A stretch of 14,309 nt of DNA from Smittium culicis (GCA_001970855.1 LSSN01003478.1:1-14309); one strand, 5' to 3'. Positions 1 to 9,140 are shown, numbered from the stretch's first letter. The notes: generated by a model from the letters alone, not told the origin. Translations and numbers: made by a program.

Positions 1-672
1 GCCCGGTGGATCAAAAAATTTTGCTCTCAAGATTCAAACGGTCAGACAATCATCACGATAGTCGACCGGAAACGACGAAATAACCGGTCTGTCATCCACC
101 GGTGGACGGTGGACCGAAAAATCGGCAAAAAAGGCAACTGGGTTGACCTTCAAGCTATGTATCCGGAACTGAAGCTGGGCCTTCAGGACATTGGAAAAAT
201 GCGTATGGGCACATTCCGGACTGCCCAGCGCCTGTCGAACATGAAAATCGTCGACCAAAAATTCAAAAATTTTTGCCCCTGCTGCAACTTGTGTGTACCT
301 GAGACGGTCGACCACATACTTCTGAGCTACAGCCGGTGGCAAAATCACCGGTCATCGACGATCGGCCGGTTCATACCGACGCCGATCCGCTCTGACGAAA
401 AAAATTTACTTTCGAATTTCAACGAAGCCCGGCTGGGGCTAGTTGGAAAATTCCTTGGGGGGGAGTCAAAAAAATCTTTAAACCAGCTCCGCGCCGGCGC
501 CGCCGATCAAATTTATGTGCTAGAAACAGCCAAATTTTTGGACGGCATTCATGTTGCCAAATCACTTATACTAGAAAGTATAAATAATTTACTAGCCTCC
601 TTGAACCAATTCCCAGTGGGTATGGAGCTGCTAGAGCGGCGGAGGGGAGTCGGGTTAAAACTTTTTTTATAA
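1..672 (+). CDS. C-terminal part of a LINE (non-LTR retrotransposon) ORF, 5' partial
   Basis: The frame is open from base 1 to a TAA ending at 672 (223 codons), so the protein starts outside the window; the GTG at 109 is not needed as a start. It carries a cysteine/histidine cluster (C92, C94, C95, H105; phrase PETVDH) followed by SRW, typical of the zinc-knuckle-like region after the RT domain in LINE proteins. The position five residues after the His, where such knuckles usually have Cys, is Tyr110 (codon TAC). Preceding text (GKKGNWVDLQ, GKMRMGTFRT) and following text (GKFLGGESKK) fit the same C-terminal domain by recollection of the family. In the element this part is thought to help bind RNA or DNA during target-primed reverse transcription. 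GC content is far higher than in the DNA that follows, and there are no stops or frameshifts, so the copy looks younger than the LINE at 6640-9696. The family call is inference from motifs. Confidence 0.75.
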   Translation, partial: ARWIKKFCSQDSNGQTIITIVDRKRRNNRSVIHRWTVDRKIGKKGNWVDLQAMYPELKLGLQDIGKMRMGTFRTAQRLSNMKIVDQKFKNFCPCCNLCVPETVDHILLSYSRWQNHRSSTIGRFIPTPIRSDEKNLLSNFNEARLGLVGKFLGGESKKSLNQLRAGAADQIYVLETAKFLDGIHVAKSLILESINNLLASLNQFPVGMELLERRRGVGLKLFL

Positions 673-780
673 AATTTTTTTACTTTTTTTTAACATTTTT
701 ATAATTTTTAAAATTAGTTTTTAATATTTTTTATTTATCTTGTAATAAATCTCCCTAATAAAAAAGAAAAATTAAGGTAC
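673..780 (+). other. A/T-rich 3' tail of the LINE with AATAAA signals
   Basis: Directly after the stop codon the composition drops abruptly to nearly pure A/T with long T runs. AATAAA occurs at 744-749 and again at 757-762, followed by an A-rich stretch (761-772). This is what a LINE 3' untranslated region and polyadenylation site would look like on the + strand, but in such AT-rich DNA AATAAA also occurs by chance. The exact 3' end of the element cannot be fixed from one copy. Confidence 0.4.
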
Positions 781-3264
781 TCCAATTGCTATAAATACTT
801 TCAACTTTAAATTTTTACAAATAATATTTATAACTATATAAATTTTTTTTATTAGCTTTTGTATTCTTTTATATTATGTTTAATAAACAATCTGAAAAAA
901 AATATATATATTATTTATAATTCCCCATTTTCGGACTACAGATGAGCTTTCTGTGAAATAATTGACTCTTGTTAAAAAATTTTTTAGTAGTATTAGGCCC
1001 AAGAATGATTTATGAATAATGTTCTGTCACGGGTAGATATTTTTATATTAGGTATACAATATAAAATTTTCGTAATTAATATCAGTATTGTGACACAACT
1101 TAATAATTACAAAAATTTTTTGTTGTTGAAAAAGAATAGCCTTTAAAAAAAACATGCTGATAAAAAAATGGATATTAAATTTGCTCTTTAGTCAATGTAT
1201 GATGAGTATAATTCTATAATCATGGTGAAAGGAGGACGAACTGATCATTATAAAATTATTATTATAATATTTTTTTTGTAATTTAAATATAAAATTTTAA
1301 ATATTTTTATGCCAATCAAATTTTTGATTACCAATATTAAAAAATTAAAAACTAGAATTTTTTATATGATACACTAAATGAGAATTCAAATTTGACTTTA
1401 AAAATTGTATATTTAAAATAATAATGATATAATGTAATTATCAAGTTTTTTACTAAAAAATGTTTATTCTAGTTATATTTAGAGAGCGAGATTTAAATCC
1501 AACAGTTAATTACTTGAACTTATATTAATTCCAAGATCTTTTATTAAATTGGAAGATCTTTTTCTTAATTTCCCAGATTCATCCATATAATAGGCGTAAA
1601 TTTCAAGGCTTTTTTTAATTAAATCTAAGACGTTTTTCATACCAATTATTATGAATTAAACCATTGGTTTGGTGTGTTTTATTTTTACAGAATGTTAAAA
1701 TTATGTCTTTTAACTACATAATTGCTTTTAATATAGTATTAAAGAATGTCAGTTGATTGCCCTTTGCCTCGCGGTAGAGTGTTTGTGATCACAGGATATA
1801 ACCAACTGAATTCAGATAAAATAATTTAATTCCGAGGCTCAAAAAATTATTGATTTATTTTATATTAGTGCAAGTAATAATTGTGGCTAAGAATCTTTAA
1901 CGAATCGATTTATTCGATTTAGTAAAGTGTGTTTTCCGGGAAATGGGTAATTATAAATAATCAAATACAATGATAAACTTAAACTTGGAATTATTAAAAT
2001 TTTTGACAACTATAATTATAATACTAAAATATTTAGCGCATATAAAACTTGTTAAAAAATTTTTTTTCACGAGCATAAAATAATACTATATTTACCAAGG
2101 CCTAAGTCTAAATGAATCAATACAATTATTAAAAATTTAATTAAACAATATTTGAAATATTATATAAATTTTACACACAATATTTCAATTAGATTTATAA
2201 TTCTTATATTTATTATAAACTCTCGTTTATACTTAGATATTCCGCGAAAAACATGTTTAAAAAAATAAATAATTGATTTAATATCCATTTATTAGTAATA
2301 TTATTATTCACCTTAATTATCCAGCAAAAAAATATATAGAGAACTTGAATTTATAATATTATAATTGGATGAATTTGTATATATTTGATAGTTCAAAAAC
2401 AGTCTACCATATAGAAATGGTTAAAAAATTGTGATATTGAATGCTGATAACTTATTTATTGATAATAGTTAAATAAAATGTATACATATTTGTAGGAAAA
2501 TTGTAATTAAAAAAGCTACTATATAATATTCTGTAAGAATACAATACACCAAAAAAATGGAAATATTCATAATAATTGATTTAAAAAAAATCTTGGATTT
2601 AATCAATAAAAATCAGGAATTCACGCATATTTTCCGTATAGACCTTGGGAATTCAATAGAAGTATTTGGAGATTATTAGAAAATTCTTGTGTTTAATATT
2701 TAACCGATATACATATAAAACTTTTAAATTTTACATTTAGCTCTTGAATTTATTATTTTCTATTTAAATATCTATAAAATTTAAACCTAAAATTCAAATT
2801 CAAATTCAAACATTTAAATTAATACATTTAATGGATAAACGGACAAAAATTCAATAGTTAGAAAAATTCAGGATATAAATGGGCGAAATGAGATATAATG
2901 TTTTTTTAGTGGTTAACCTCGATATATTCTGAATATGGATTTATCAATAAAAATTTTTATAACTACAAGTAAAACCAAAATTTTATAAGTTTGGTATAAA
3001 TTTTAGGTCGATTGAATAATCAAACCTAAAGTATAAATATATGTTTTAATAATTATGTAATTTACTTTTGTGAAGATACCAAAAAATAAATAATATTAAA
3101 TTAAAAAATTAATTGGGTGTATAAAAAAAATATTTAAAAACATTTTTTATCTGTTCGATTTAAAATTATAAAATATATAATTCTGAGTTGATGAATGTTA
3201 TTTTTTCTTTTATTCCATTGCTTTTTATAATTAACATTATATTAATTATATTAACTTATTTAAA
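781..3264. other. AT-rich intergenic DNA, no gene recognised
   Basis: About 2.5 kb of very AT-rich sequence with stops in all frames. Small things inside it: a 20-bp tandem duplication (1533-1562), an 18-bp word (CTTGTTAAAAAATTTTTT) found at 968-985 and 2048-2065, a short ATTCAA run near 2787-2806, and a slightly GC-richer patch at 1749-1840 that resembles part of a tRNA D-arm but does not fold as a tRNA. I see no convincing coding region, promoter or RNA gene. Confidence 0.6.
1533..1562. repeat. Two-copy 20-bp direct repeat around AAGATCTTTT
   Basis: AAGATCTTTT occurs at 1533-1542 and 1553-1562, a spacing of 20 bases, with similar flanks (AATTCC before the first, AATTGG before the second). 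AAGATCTT is itself a palindrome. This looks like a small tandem duplication and has no evident function. Confidence 0.5.
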
Positions 3265-3547
3265 TTAATATAAAATTTTCGAATCATTTTTATACTGTAA
3301 TTTTTTTATAAATTTTTTTGGCCTAACAACTTTTTTTGATCCTTGAAGTAGCGTTATCTTAAAAAATCCTGTAATTTTATTTATTTTGAAAAAGGGGTAT
3401 ACATGATAATATTTTTTGCCTTTTAAAAGTCGTTCAATTGAACGGTAAGGCCTTACCTGCTGCATATAGTAATACTAGAAATAACAATATAATTTTGTTC
3501 AATGTTTTACAAAATATGTAAAATCTTATCCTGTTTTTGTTATTCAT
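3265..3547 (-). pseudogene. Candidate small secreted-protein gene, split by a one-base frame change
   Basis: On the - strand an ATG at 3547-3545 opens 37 codons ending in TGA at 3436-3434. The peptide begins with basic residues (MNNKNRIRF), then a hydrophobic run (IILLFLVLLYAA) and a small-residue site (AAGKALPF), the layout of a signal peptide. An overlapping frame one base away continues from 3465 to 3265 as a 66-residue lysine-rich peptide (phrases LLKGKKYYHVYPFF, GSKKVVRPKKF). Together they could be one roughly 94-codon gene with a one-base indel in the overlap, or a gene with a short intron (a GGTAAGG sequence lies there on the - strand). No family is recognised. In DNA this rich in A/T, K/I/N/F-rich open frames arise by chance, so the call is tentative. 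Confidence 0.25.
3431..3457. repeat. Two abutting perfect 14-bp palindromes
   Basis: CGTTCAATTGAACG (3431-3444) and GGTAAGGCCTTACC (3444-3457) are each perfect palindromes and share the base at 3444. They are GC-richer than their surroundings. They lie exactly in the overlap of the two frames of the small candidate gene at 3265-3547. Palindromes like these could bind a dimeric protein or extrude as a cruciform, but no function can be read from the sequence. Confidence 0.8.
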
Positions 3548-5221
3548 ATTAAAAAGAGTATTTTTTTTTTCTGAAACCCCTATTTCTATGTGTTCGATTA
3601 AATATGCATCATCTTTTTTTTATAGCCATGAGAATATATTTGATTTTTTTTTTGTTATAATTATCTCATTTAATATTATTTTTGAAGTTTCTGGTTTACT
3701 GAAATCATAGTAATCTTTGATCAAATTTACAAAAAATTTTAATAAATTTAATATTATACAAATTTTTCAGTTTGGTATATTTATCTTTTAATTTTCTATG
3801 AATCTCTGTAAAATTTTTTTGTTGATGGAAAAAATATGCTATTACCTTCTGTAAACTGTCGTATTACTTGTAGTATAGATCTTCTAATTTATTTATAAGA
3901 GTATATAACTCGCCAAAGTTCATCTATTATTTATATAATATCTTTGATCTATCGAAGGCCTCTAAATTCGAGAAAATTAAAATTTTTTTTAGTCTTCATA
4001 ATTAATATCTATAAAAATTGAATTAATTGCTTTTAGATTCATCAAAATATTTTGAATATGAAACCAGAATTGGAATATCTTTGATTGATGGTGATAATTG
4101 AAAACTGCATTAGAAATTATAAGGGCCAAACAAGACACAATTTTTTCTATTTTACAAGCTAATTTGAATTTATTGAGACCGTTTTCAAGAGCATTTAATA
4201 TCAAAGAGTACGAATCTTGATTTTATATACTCTATACACGTATGATACAATATTTCATGGATTTTTATATGAAATTCCAGATATTTATCTGGATAATTAC
4301 CTTCAATTAGCTAATATGTATTATCTATATCAAGTTTTTTGACTTTAAAAATTAGTTTTTTTGAGTAAATCTACTAAATAAAACAAAAAGAGTATTTAAA
4401 TACTATTAATAAGATATTATTTATGGTTCTCAAGTATATTAATTTAGTTTAAAAAATTCACACAGATTTGTGAAATATTCTATAGTGGATTTATTAATTA
4501 TTGTTGTTTAATTGATTCATTTCTTATATTATCTATTTTATCTATTATCCCCATTTAATCTAATTTTCAAGTTAATATTTATTCTAAAAGATTTTTTATC
4601 AATTTTTTTGAAGTATAATATTTCATTTTTTATGTTTTTCTCCTATCTTACACATTTATTACTATATGTGCCTTTTATATTTGTCAAGTCTTTTCCGTCA
4701 TAAAAGTATCAAAGATTTAGATTGCAGAGAACTCGTAATTTATAATATTTGTACAATAAAAGCTGTAGGTTTTAATAAAGGTCATTCTATTTAGGAATGT
4801 AACTTTTTCTATTAAATTTTGACTTTGCCTCAAATTTTATTTGGTTTTTAAACTTATTTAGAATGAGTTATCAAATAATTAAAATCATAACCAATTTATA
4901 CTCCTATTTTTATCAACCTATAAAATTACAAGGTAAATAAGTTCCTATCGTCCTAAGAATCTCCCATATTTTTAGTTTTTTTGATTTATTTTTTAACCAA
5001 AAACTAAAGTATGAATGTGAAAAATCGGCACATAAATCTTTAGCTGATACCGTGTCAAAAGTATATGCGAAAAATTATAAAATTTTATAACTTTTGCTTT
5101 TATTGATAAAAGAAAAATATGTCAAATCAATTACATATTCGATAAGTATTTAACGAGCTACAGAAATTCAAAAAAAAAAATTCCAATGACAAAGAAATTA
5201 CAGAAACTAAGATTTTGAAAT
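3548..5221. other. AT-rich DNA with scattered open frames, no gene recognised
   Basis: On the - strand, 3548-3765 is almost open in the frame that leads into the signal-peptide-like ORF; it is broken by one TAA in an A run near 3625, and holds phrases such as KDYYDFSKPETSK and AYLIEHIEIGVSEKK. A 71-codon - strand frame lies at 3989-4204 (hydrophobic and asparagine-rich), and a 63-codon + strand frame at 4512-4703 is nearly all F/L/I/Y. None has a recognisable domain, and composition alone could explain them. The remainder is A/T-rich spacer with T runs. Confidence 0.4.
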
Positions 5222-5640
5222 TAAAAAGAGGAAAAATCAGAGTCAGCATTAGCAGATAAAAAGTTAAATCCACTGTCACTTTTTTAAAAAAGGAATCTTA
5301 ATATAAAATTAAAATAATAGAAGAAAAATATAAAAAAAAATTCAAAAAAAAAACTTAGCAAAATTAAAAACTAACTGGCTTGAAATCGAAATAGGAGGGA
5401 TTTTAGCCTTATGAATAGTAATTTTTTATATGTTATTAATTTTAGGTCTGTCGATCCTAAGTCAAAAATCAATCCAATTAGATACGTAGTACTATAGGTT
5501 AGCTTCTCATGGTGAAACAAGAATTTTATATAATAATAACCCGCCACTGATTCATTCTATAGATTGACTAACATATGAAAAACTGAGAATGATTTAAACC
5601 TAATTCCGAGGTACTTGGAGATATTAAAGAACTCATAAAA
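5222..5640. pseudogene. Possible decayed coding region, strand uncertain
   Basis: One + strand frame starting at 5222 reads in long open pieces (phrases EEKSESALADKKLNPLSLF, KTNWLEIEIGG, then a hydrophobic run IVIFYMLLILGLSIL, then YRLASHGETRILYNNNPPL) separated by a few stops. This gives a lysine-rich part, a membrane-segment-like part and a polar part. The - strand over 5640-5285 is also nearly open (two stops; phrases FFNISKYLGIRF and FLFHHEKLTYSTTYL). Both cannot be real. The pieces are longer than expected for random AT-rich sequence, which suggests an old gene, but I recognise no family on either strand. Confidence 0.2.
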
Positions 5641-5960
5641 TGTCCTAGTAACTATAAGTATAAGTTGAAATGGCTAGCTGTAGAAACTTTTCTACCTTTT
5701 TTTCGATAACAAAGTCGTCAGCACCAGTCTGAGTAGTCTGAGAATTTTCTCTCAGGTTCCCAGCTACAAGCTAAATAGATATAGATTTACTATATAAGTT
5801 TAACCTTTGTTTCATTTTATAAGATAATGTCCTCAGACCTGAGAATCATCGACTGATACTTAGTATAGGAAAATCTATCAAAATTTTCATGGCTGAATTT
5901 AAAGGCCGTGAGAAATATAACACTCCTAAGAGTGAAATATCTTGCCGTGGTTTAGGGGCT
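5641..5960. other. Stretch with no recognised feature
   Basis: Moderately AT-rich sequence with stops in all frames. On the - strand a short open phrase (QTGADDFVIEKKVEKFLQ) at about 5735-5680 contains an ADD triplet, but its surroundings do not match a reverse transcriptase and I do not call one. Confidence 0.4.
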
Positions 5961-5964
5961 TAAG

Positions 5965-5988
5965 TAGTGTACTTTTCTAAGTGCACTA
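5965..5988. repeat. Hairpin, 10-bp stem with one G-T pair and 4-base loop
   Basis: TAGTGTACTT (5965-5974) is separated by TTCT from AAGTGCACTA (5979-5988); the arms are complementary apart from one G-T wobble. The right arm contains GCACTAT, which recurs at 6011-6017 in the next hairpin. It might be a transcript-end structure or the edge of a mobile element; neither is shown. Confidence 0.6.
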
Positions 5989-6011
5989 TACTAAAATTTC
6001 ACACAGCGCTG

Positions 6012-6035
6012 CACTATCCTTGGTCGGGGATAGTG
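6012..6035. repeat. Hairpin, perfect 8-bp stem with 8-base loop
   Basis: CACTATCC (6012-6019) and GGATAGTG (6028-6035) are exact inverted repeats around an 8-base loop. It sits 23 bases after the previous hairpin and just before the 77-codon open frame, where the DNA turns GC-richer. It is followed by a 9-base direct repeat, CAGCGATTC, at 6047-6055 and 6062-6070. Confidence 0.6.
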
Positions 6036-6036
6036 A

Positions 6037-6270
6037 AAGCAACGCCCAGCGATTCGAAGGACAGCGATTCCAGAGGAGGACCATCTAGAAACAGGAGGAA
6101 CCGATTCGTTTAGCACAGTCTTAGACATTATCTGTGCACAAGTCCAGCGTTCGACAGCATTATGGAACTCAGTCGTTTATCAGCTTATTGTAGGAGAGCC
6201 AGGTCGATCATTCCCACGTTTGGGTAGGTGCCTATTTTTTATTAATCCTTTATATGTAGGCTTTTACTAG
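6037..6270 (+). CDS. 77-codon stop-to-stop open frame, no start codon, unknown
   Basis: Open between a TGA at 6034-6036 and a TAG at 6268-6270, with no ATG. The composition is clearly more GC-rich than the flanks and the peptide looks protein-like (phrases PEEDHLETGGTDSFS, DIICAQVQRSTALWNS, YQLIVGEPGRSFPRLGR). It could be an exon or a fragment of a decayed gene or mobile element. The run VGEPGRSFPRLGR faintly resembles the GGESKKSLNQLR part of the LINE C-terminus at 1-672, but the match is too short to rely on. No family is recognised. Confidence 0.25.
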   Translation, partial: KQRPAIRRTAIPEEDHLETGGTDSFSTVLDIICAQVQRSTALWNSVVYQLIVGEPGRSFPRLGRCLFFINPLYVGFY

Positions 6271-6640
6271 GATCTCAATGATCTCAACGAATTCAATTTT
6301 GTTGAAACGAGCTTAATTTTCTGACTGCTTGTAACTTCAAGTCATCCAGCCTACTTGAAGCAATGCCTGGGTGGATCTATCTGATGGCAAATTGATATCA
6401 TTTCCCTTTAGGCACGCGGCTAGTAGACCAGAAGAGTTTATTAATATTAAAATATTAGTTTTTTTATGCCTTGCACCGAATTTCTATTTTTTTAGTTTAT
6501 TTACCGCGTATTTTCTATTATTGTTATCGTACCAATAAAATTCCGTGATTAAAAAAAAAGTGAGAAATATAACATAAGTGCATATTAAACCGTCATTTGA
6601 TCTCACAATTAAACCTTTCTAATTTTTGAGCTAAAAAGGA
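6271..6640. other. No recognised feature; probable flank of the decayed LINE
   Basis: Mixed composition with stops in all frames. By position it would hold the C-terminal region and 3' end of the - strand LINE that begins at 9696, but I cannot find the cysteine/histidine cluster expected there. The LINE is either truncated or decayed beyond recognition by eye. Confidence 0.4.
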
Positions 6641-6839
6641 ATTTCAGGTGCCACCACAGCACCATGTGCATACCTAATTTGTCCAAAAAAATAGATTGGG
6701 TATTTTATTCAATTTCTAAAAATTATTAGAATTTTGAAATTAAAACTTTGTTTGGTATCTATCTAAAGCAAATTTCTCCAGAATCATAGCTAATGTACTT
6801 ATTAAGCCATCATTTCTCAATACTTTAAGGCCTAATGGT

Positions 6840-7399
6840 TTAACTATTCATTGGAGACTGTTTCAAATGACTCATCGGACCTATCCTTTAGAAAGAATGC
6901 GATAAGCGTTGAAAAATCATATAACATCTGGTATCTTATAGCCTTCGGATAGAAAATACTCGTAAAAAGATTTGGAAGCTATAATCTCAGCCAGGGATTG
7001 TCCACATTTACATTAGTCGCTTTCTCAGAAACAGTATCAAAATTTTAAACCATTTTTAAAGGTTTCTTTGCAGGCTACTGGTCCTTATCTAAACATGAAT
7101 TTAATTTCTACACCATATCTCACTCTTGCTTCCAATAATCTTAGCAAAAATATTACCTTAGAGACCATCGGAACTGACTTTAAAGAAAGTAAGCGCTTGA
7201 TGTTAGTGTAGCAAGCTTCAGCTTTTACGACTTTATGCCAACAAAAATAAAGCTTATCTAGCTCGTCATTGATGATTACGATCAAACACCAGTATTCTTT
7301 AGCCTTAGGAGCTAATTGAACTTGTACTCTCAAAAGTTCTGGTTGCTCAAACGAGCTCCATAACGCTAGGGTCCCACAGTTAGAAATTCCATAAGACAT
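6840..7399 (-). pseudogene. LINE thumb and post-RT region, decayed
   Basis: From an ATG at 7399 a 104-codon frame starts MSYGISNCGTLALW, matching the conserved stretch after the RT active site in LINEs (Gly-Ile-x-x-Cys-Gly). It ends at 7085, and the same frame continues with stops through phrases such as CKCGQSLAEIIASKSFY (near 6985) and EGYKIPDVI (near 6930). The ATG is not a real start; the reading belongs to the larger broken polyprotein. Family assignment is from motif order and recollection. Confidence 0.65.
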
Positions 7400-7439
7400 T
7401 TCATTTCATTTTCGCAAAGACCAATTTATGAATCAGATA

Positions 7440-8400
7440 TTAATACAGATCACTATACAACAGAATAACAGGAATCTTAATACTTTTTCGTGGAGCTAAT
7501 CCTAACTTTTCACTAAATTTATCTAAAATATCATTAATGAAAATATTAAATAGCATAAGAAACATAGGGCACTCTAATCTTACTCAGTTATACACCTTGA
7601 ATAAAGTTTAAATTAGATTCCATATTCTCACTCTCGCCTTTAGTAACTTGTAATAAGCTGCAAAAAACTCATATGCTCTCCCCTCTACTCCGCAGAGATA
7701 GAGTTTCCTTAAGAGATCTTATTTGAGTACGGTGACGTAAGCTATTTTAAAATCGACAAAGGTATCAATAGTTTCCTTTTAGCTACTATACGTCTGCTAT
7801 GAATATCTCATAAAGACTCAACTTGCGTCATGGCCTCATAACCTCTTTTAAAGCCATCCTGGAGGAAATAAATCTTCTTTCTCGCCTCCAGCTGTCTAGT
7901 TATCCTACCGATAATAATCCGGCCTAAGATTTTCATCCCAACTGGAAACAAATCTATGACTCTATAATTGATCAATATTTGTAGTTCGCTTTTCTTAATG
8001 ATAGGTACTATCTCAATAATATCATATATCTTCCAACTCGTCCTTATGATCTTTTTTAGGTTAATTAGTGCTTTATCGATAAAGTATTCTGTAAATAGAC
8101 ATAATATTCGTAAATAGTTCTTTTTAACATCCGACTTGTATTACGTAACTTCCAGATGCCTTATGAAATTCTAAGCTCATCAACACCATTCTTACTTCAT
8201 CCCAACTGATAACATAATCGATATACAAAAAGATACCTTTCCTAATACCGAAAAACTCTATTCATTGATCAGGGTTCCGCAAATTACCAGTACTATCACT
8301 GAAAAACGCTGTATAAAATTCAGACCATCTTTTTAATATCTTATCTTGTGAGGTTATTAAATTATCTCCTTCATTCATTACAGCAGTAAGCTTGTGATTA
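7440..8400 (-). pseudogene. LINE reverse transcriptase domain, frameshifted and catalytically dead
   Basis: Successive RT landmarks can be read on the - strand across several frames: RWSEFYTAFFSDSTGN (about 8330), ISWDEVRMVLMSL (about 8200), HKASGSYVI (8160, cf. NKAPGSDGI), VPIIKKSELQ and INYRVIDLFPVGMKILG (8005-7920), QDGFKRGYEA (7860), FVDFKIAYV (first catalytic Asp at 7754-7752), DLLRKLYLCGVEGRAYEFF (7710-7655), LFNIFINDILDKF (7550), and LLYSDLY at 7460-7440. The last corresponds to the YADD box; the second Asp is replaced by Leu (box at 7446-7457). In-frame stops (for example near 8255, 8130 and 8085) and frame changes near 8035 and 7770 rule out function. The enzyme would have copied element RNA into the nicked chromosome. 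Confidence 0.85.
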
Positions 8401-8527
8401 GAATGTAAGTGTTCGATGAGTAATCTTCTAACTCACTTCTAATGATCTCTAAAATTTTTGCTGGATATTATTTTAGCAGTTTTATTAAGGATCTGGTTCA
8501 TCTGTTGCGCTTGAAAGTTTAAATCAA

Positions 8528-8867
8528 TTACTTGATCTCCTTCATTTTCTTCGAAAATTCCAGGTAAAGCTTCTTTACATTTTTGGAGGGATTTTTACTT
8601 TCAGTGGCAATAAGCCACTCCGCAGCAGCTAGGTCTTTCGCCCTGATCTTATTCTGAATCGAAATGAGTAAGGCAGAATCCATAAAATTTACATTTTGAT
8701 GCCTTTTAAAAGATAAAATCAACCGAAATTCTCTTATAAGATTCTAAGATGGTTGCAGCAATATCTTCAAAATACATAGTAGAGGATCCTTCAAGGTTTA
8801 AAAGAGGGGCCAAAAAATTACGGTTGCAAATTTCCTTCTGCGTGCTATCTAGCCTCTCAGGGGCTAG
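8528..8867 (-). pseudogene. LINE linker between endonuclease and RT, frameshifted
   Basis: Starting at the edge of LTR C, a - strand frame is open for about 50 codons (phrases PERLDSTQKEICN, APLLNLEGSS, EDIAATILESYKRIS) and stops near 8715. A neighbouring frame then runs 64 codons from 8722 to 8528 (NKIRAKDLAAAEWLIATES, KKLYLEFSKKMKEIK). The join needs one frame change near 8715. This matches the helical linker LINE proteins carry between endonuclease and RT. Position between the two recognised domains is the main evidence; sequence in this region is poorly conserved between families. Confidence 0.6.
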
Positions 8868-9139
8868 TGAAAAGTATATAATATAAAAATTATTTATTAA
8901 AAATTGAACTTTAGAAAAGAGAGACGGAAACTGTAAAATATAAAAGCTATTAATCAGATATATAAAATAATGTCTATGAAGTAATCTGCTATTATTTCAT
9001 TGGTCTATTTTTCTCAAGACTCATTCTATCAGTTACTATTACTACTGGCTGTTTAATTTATCAAATATAATTAATCGCATTCGCTGGATTAACTATCAAT
9101 TATGTTATTGGCTAATCATAACTAGAATAGCCAATAACA
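8868..9139 (-). repeat. LTR C: solo LTR inserted in the LINE (272 bp)
   Basis: Read on the - strand it starts TGTTATTGGCTA at 9139 and ends TATACTTTTCA at 8868. The last 11 bases are identical to the end of LTR A (10037-10047), and both have an A/T-rich part with AATAAA shortly before. The start shares TGTTA with LTRs B and D. It separates LINE endonuclease sequence (9207 and up) from LINE linker sequence (8867 and down) and has no coding content of its own. I could not find a target-site duplication (GCTAG on the left, TCATC on the right), so the insertion is old or an edge has changed. The middle is only loosely similar to LTRs A and B, so it may be a subfamily. Confidence 0.65.
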
Positions 9140-9140
9140 T
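9102..9140. repeat. Perfect 13-bp inverted repeat at the 5' edge of LTR C
   Basis: ATGTTATTGGCTA (9102-9114) and TAGCCAATAACAT (9128-9140) are exact inverted repeats around a 13-base spacer. The right arm holds the LTR start (TGTTATTGGCTA on the - strand). Both arms carry a CCAAT-type box. Confidence 0.85.

Noticed and set aside
34..348. - strand 104-codon frame
   Set aside because: Antisense to the LINE C-terminal frame at 1-672, which has the cysteine/histidine motif.
1749..1809. tRNA-like patch: GCGGTAGAG resembles a D-arm, with TCAGTTG/CAACTGA inverted repeat
   Set aside because: No acceptable anticodon stem, no T-arm consensus (GTTCRANNC), wrong length and a mismatched D stem. Too poor for a tRNA or a tRNA-derived repeat.
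968..2065. 18-bp exact direct repeat CTTGTTAAAAAATTTTTT at 968-985 and 2048-2065
   Set aside because: Mostly A and T runs; flanks do not align, so chance is sufficient.
4512..4703. + strand 63-codon hydrophobic frame as a membrane protein
   Set aside because: Nearly all F, L, I, Y and S codons, as expected from a T-rich strand; no flanking support.
5680..5735. ADD triplet on the - strand as an RT active site, with KYLGI downstream near 5600
   Set aside because: Distance and surrounding residues do not fit a reverse transcriptase, and no other RT landmark lies upstream on that strand.
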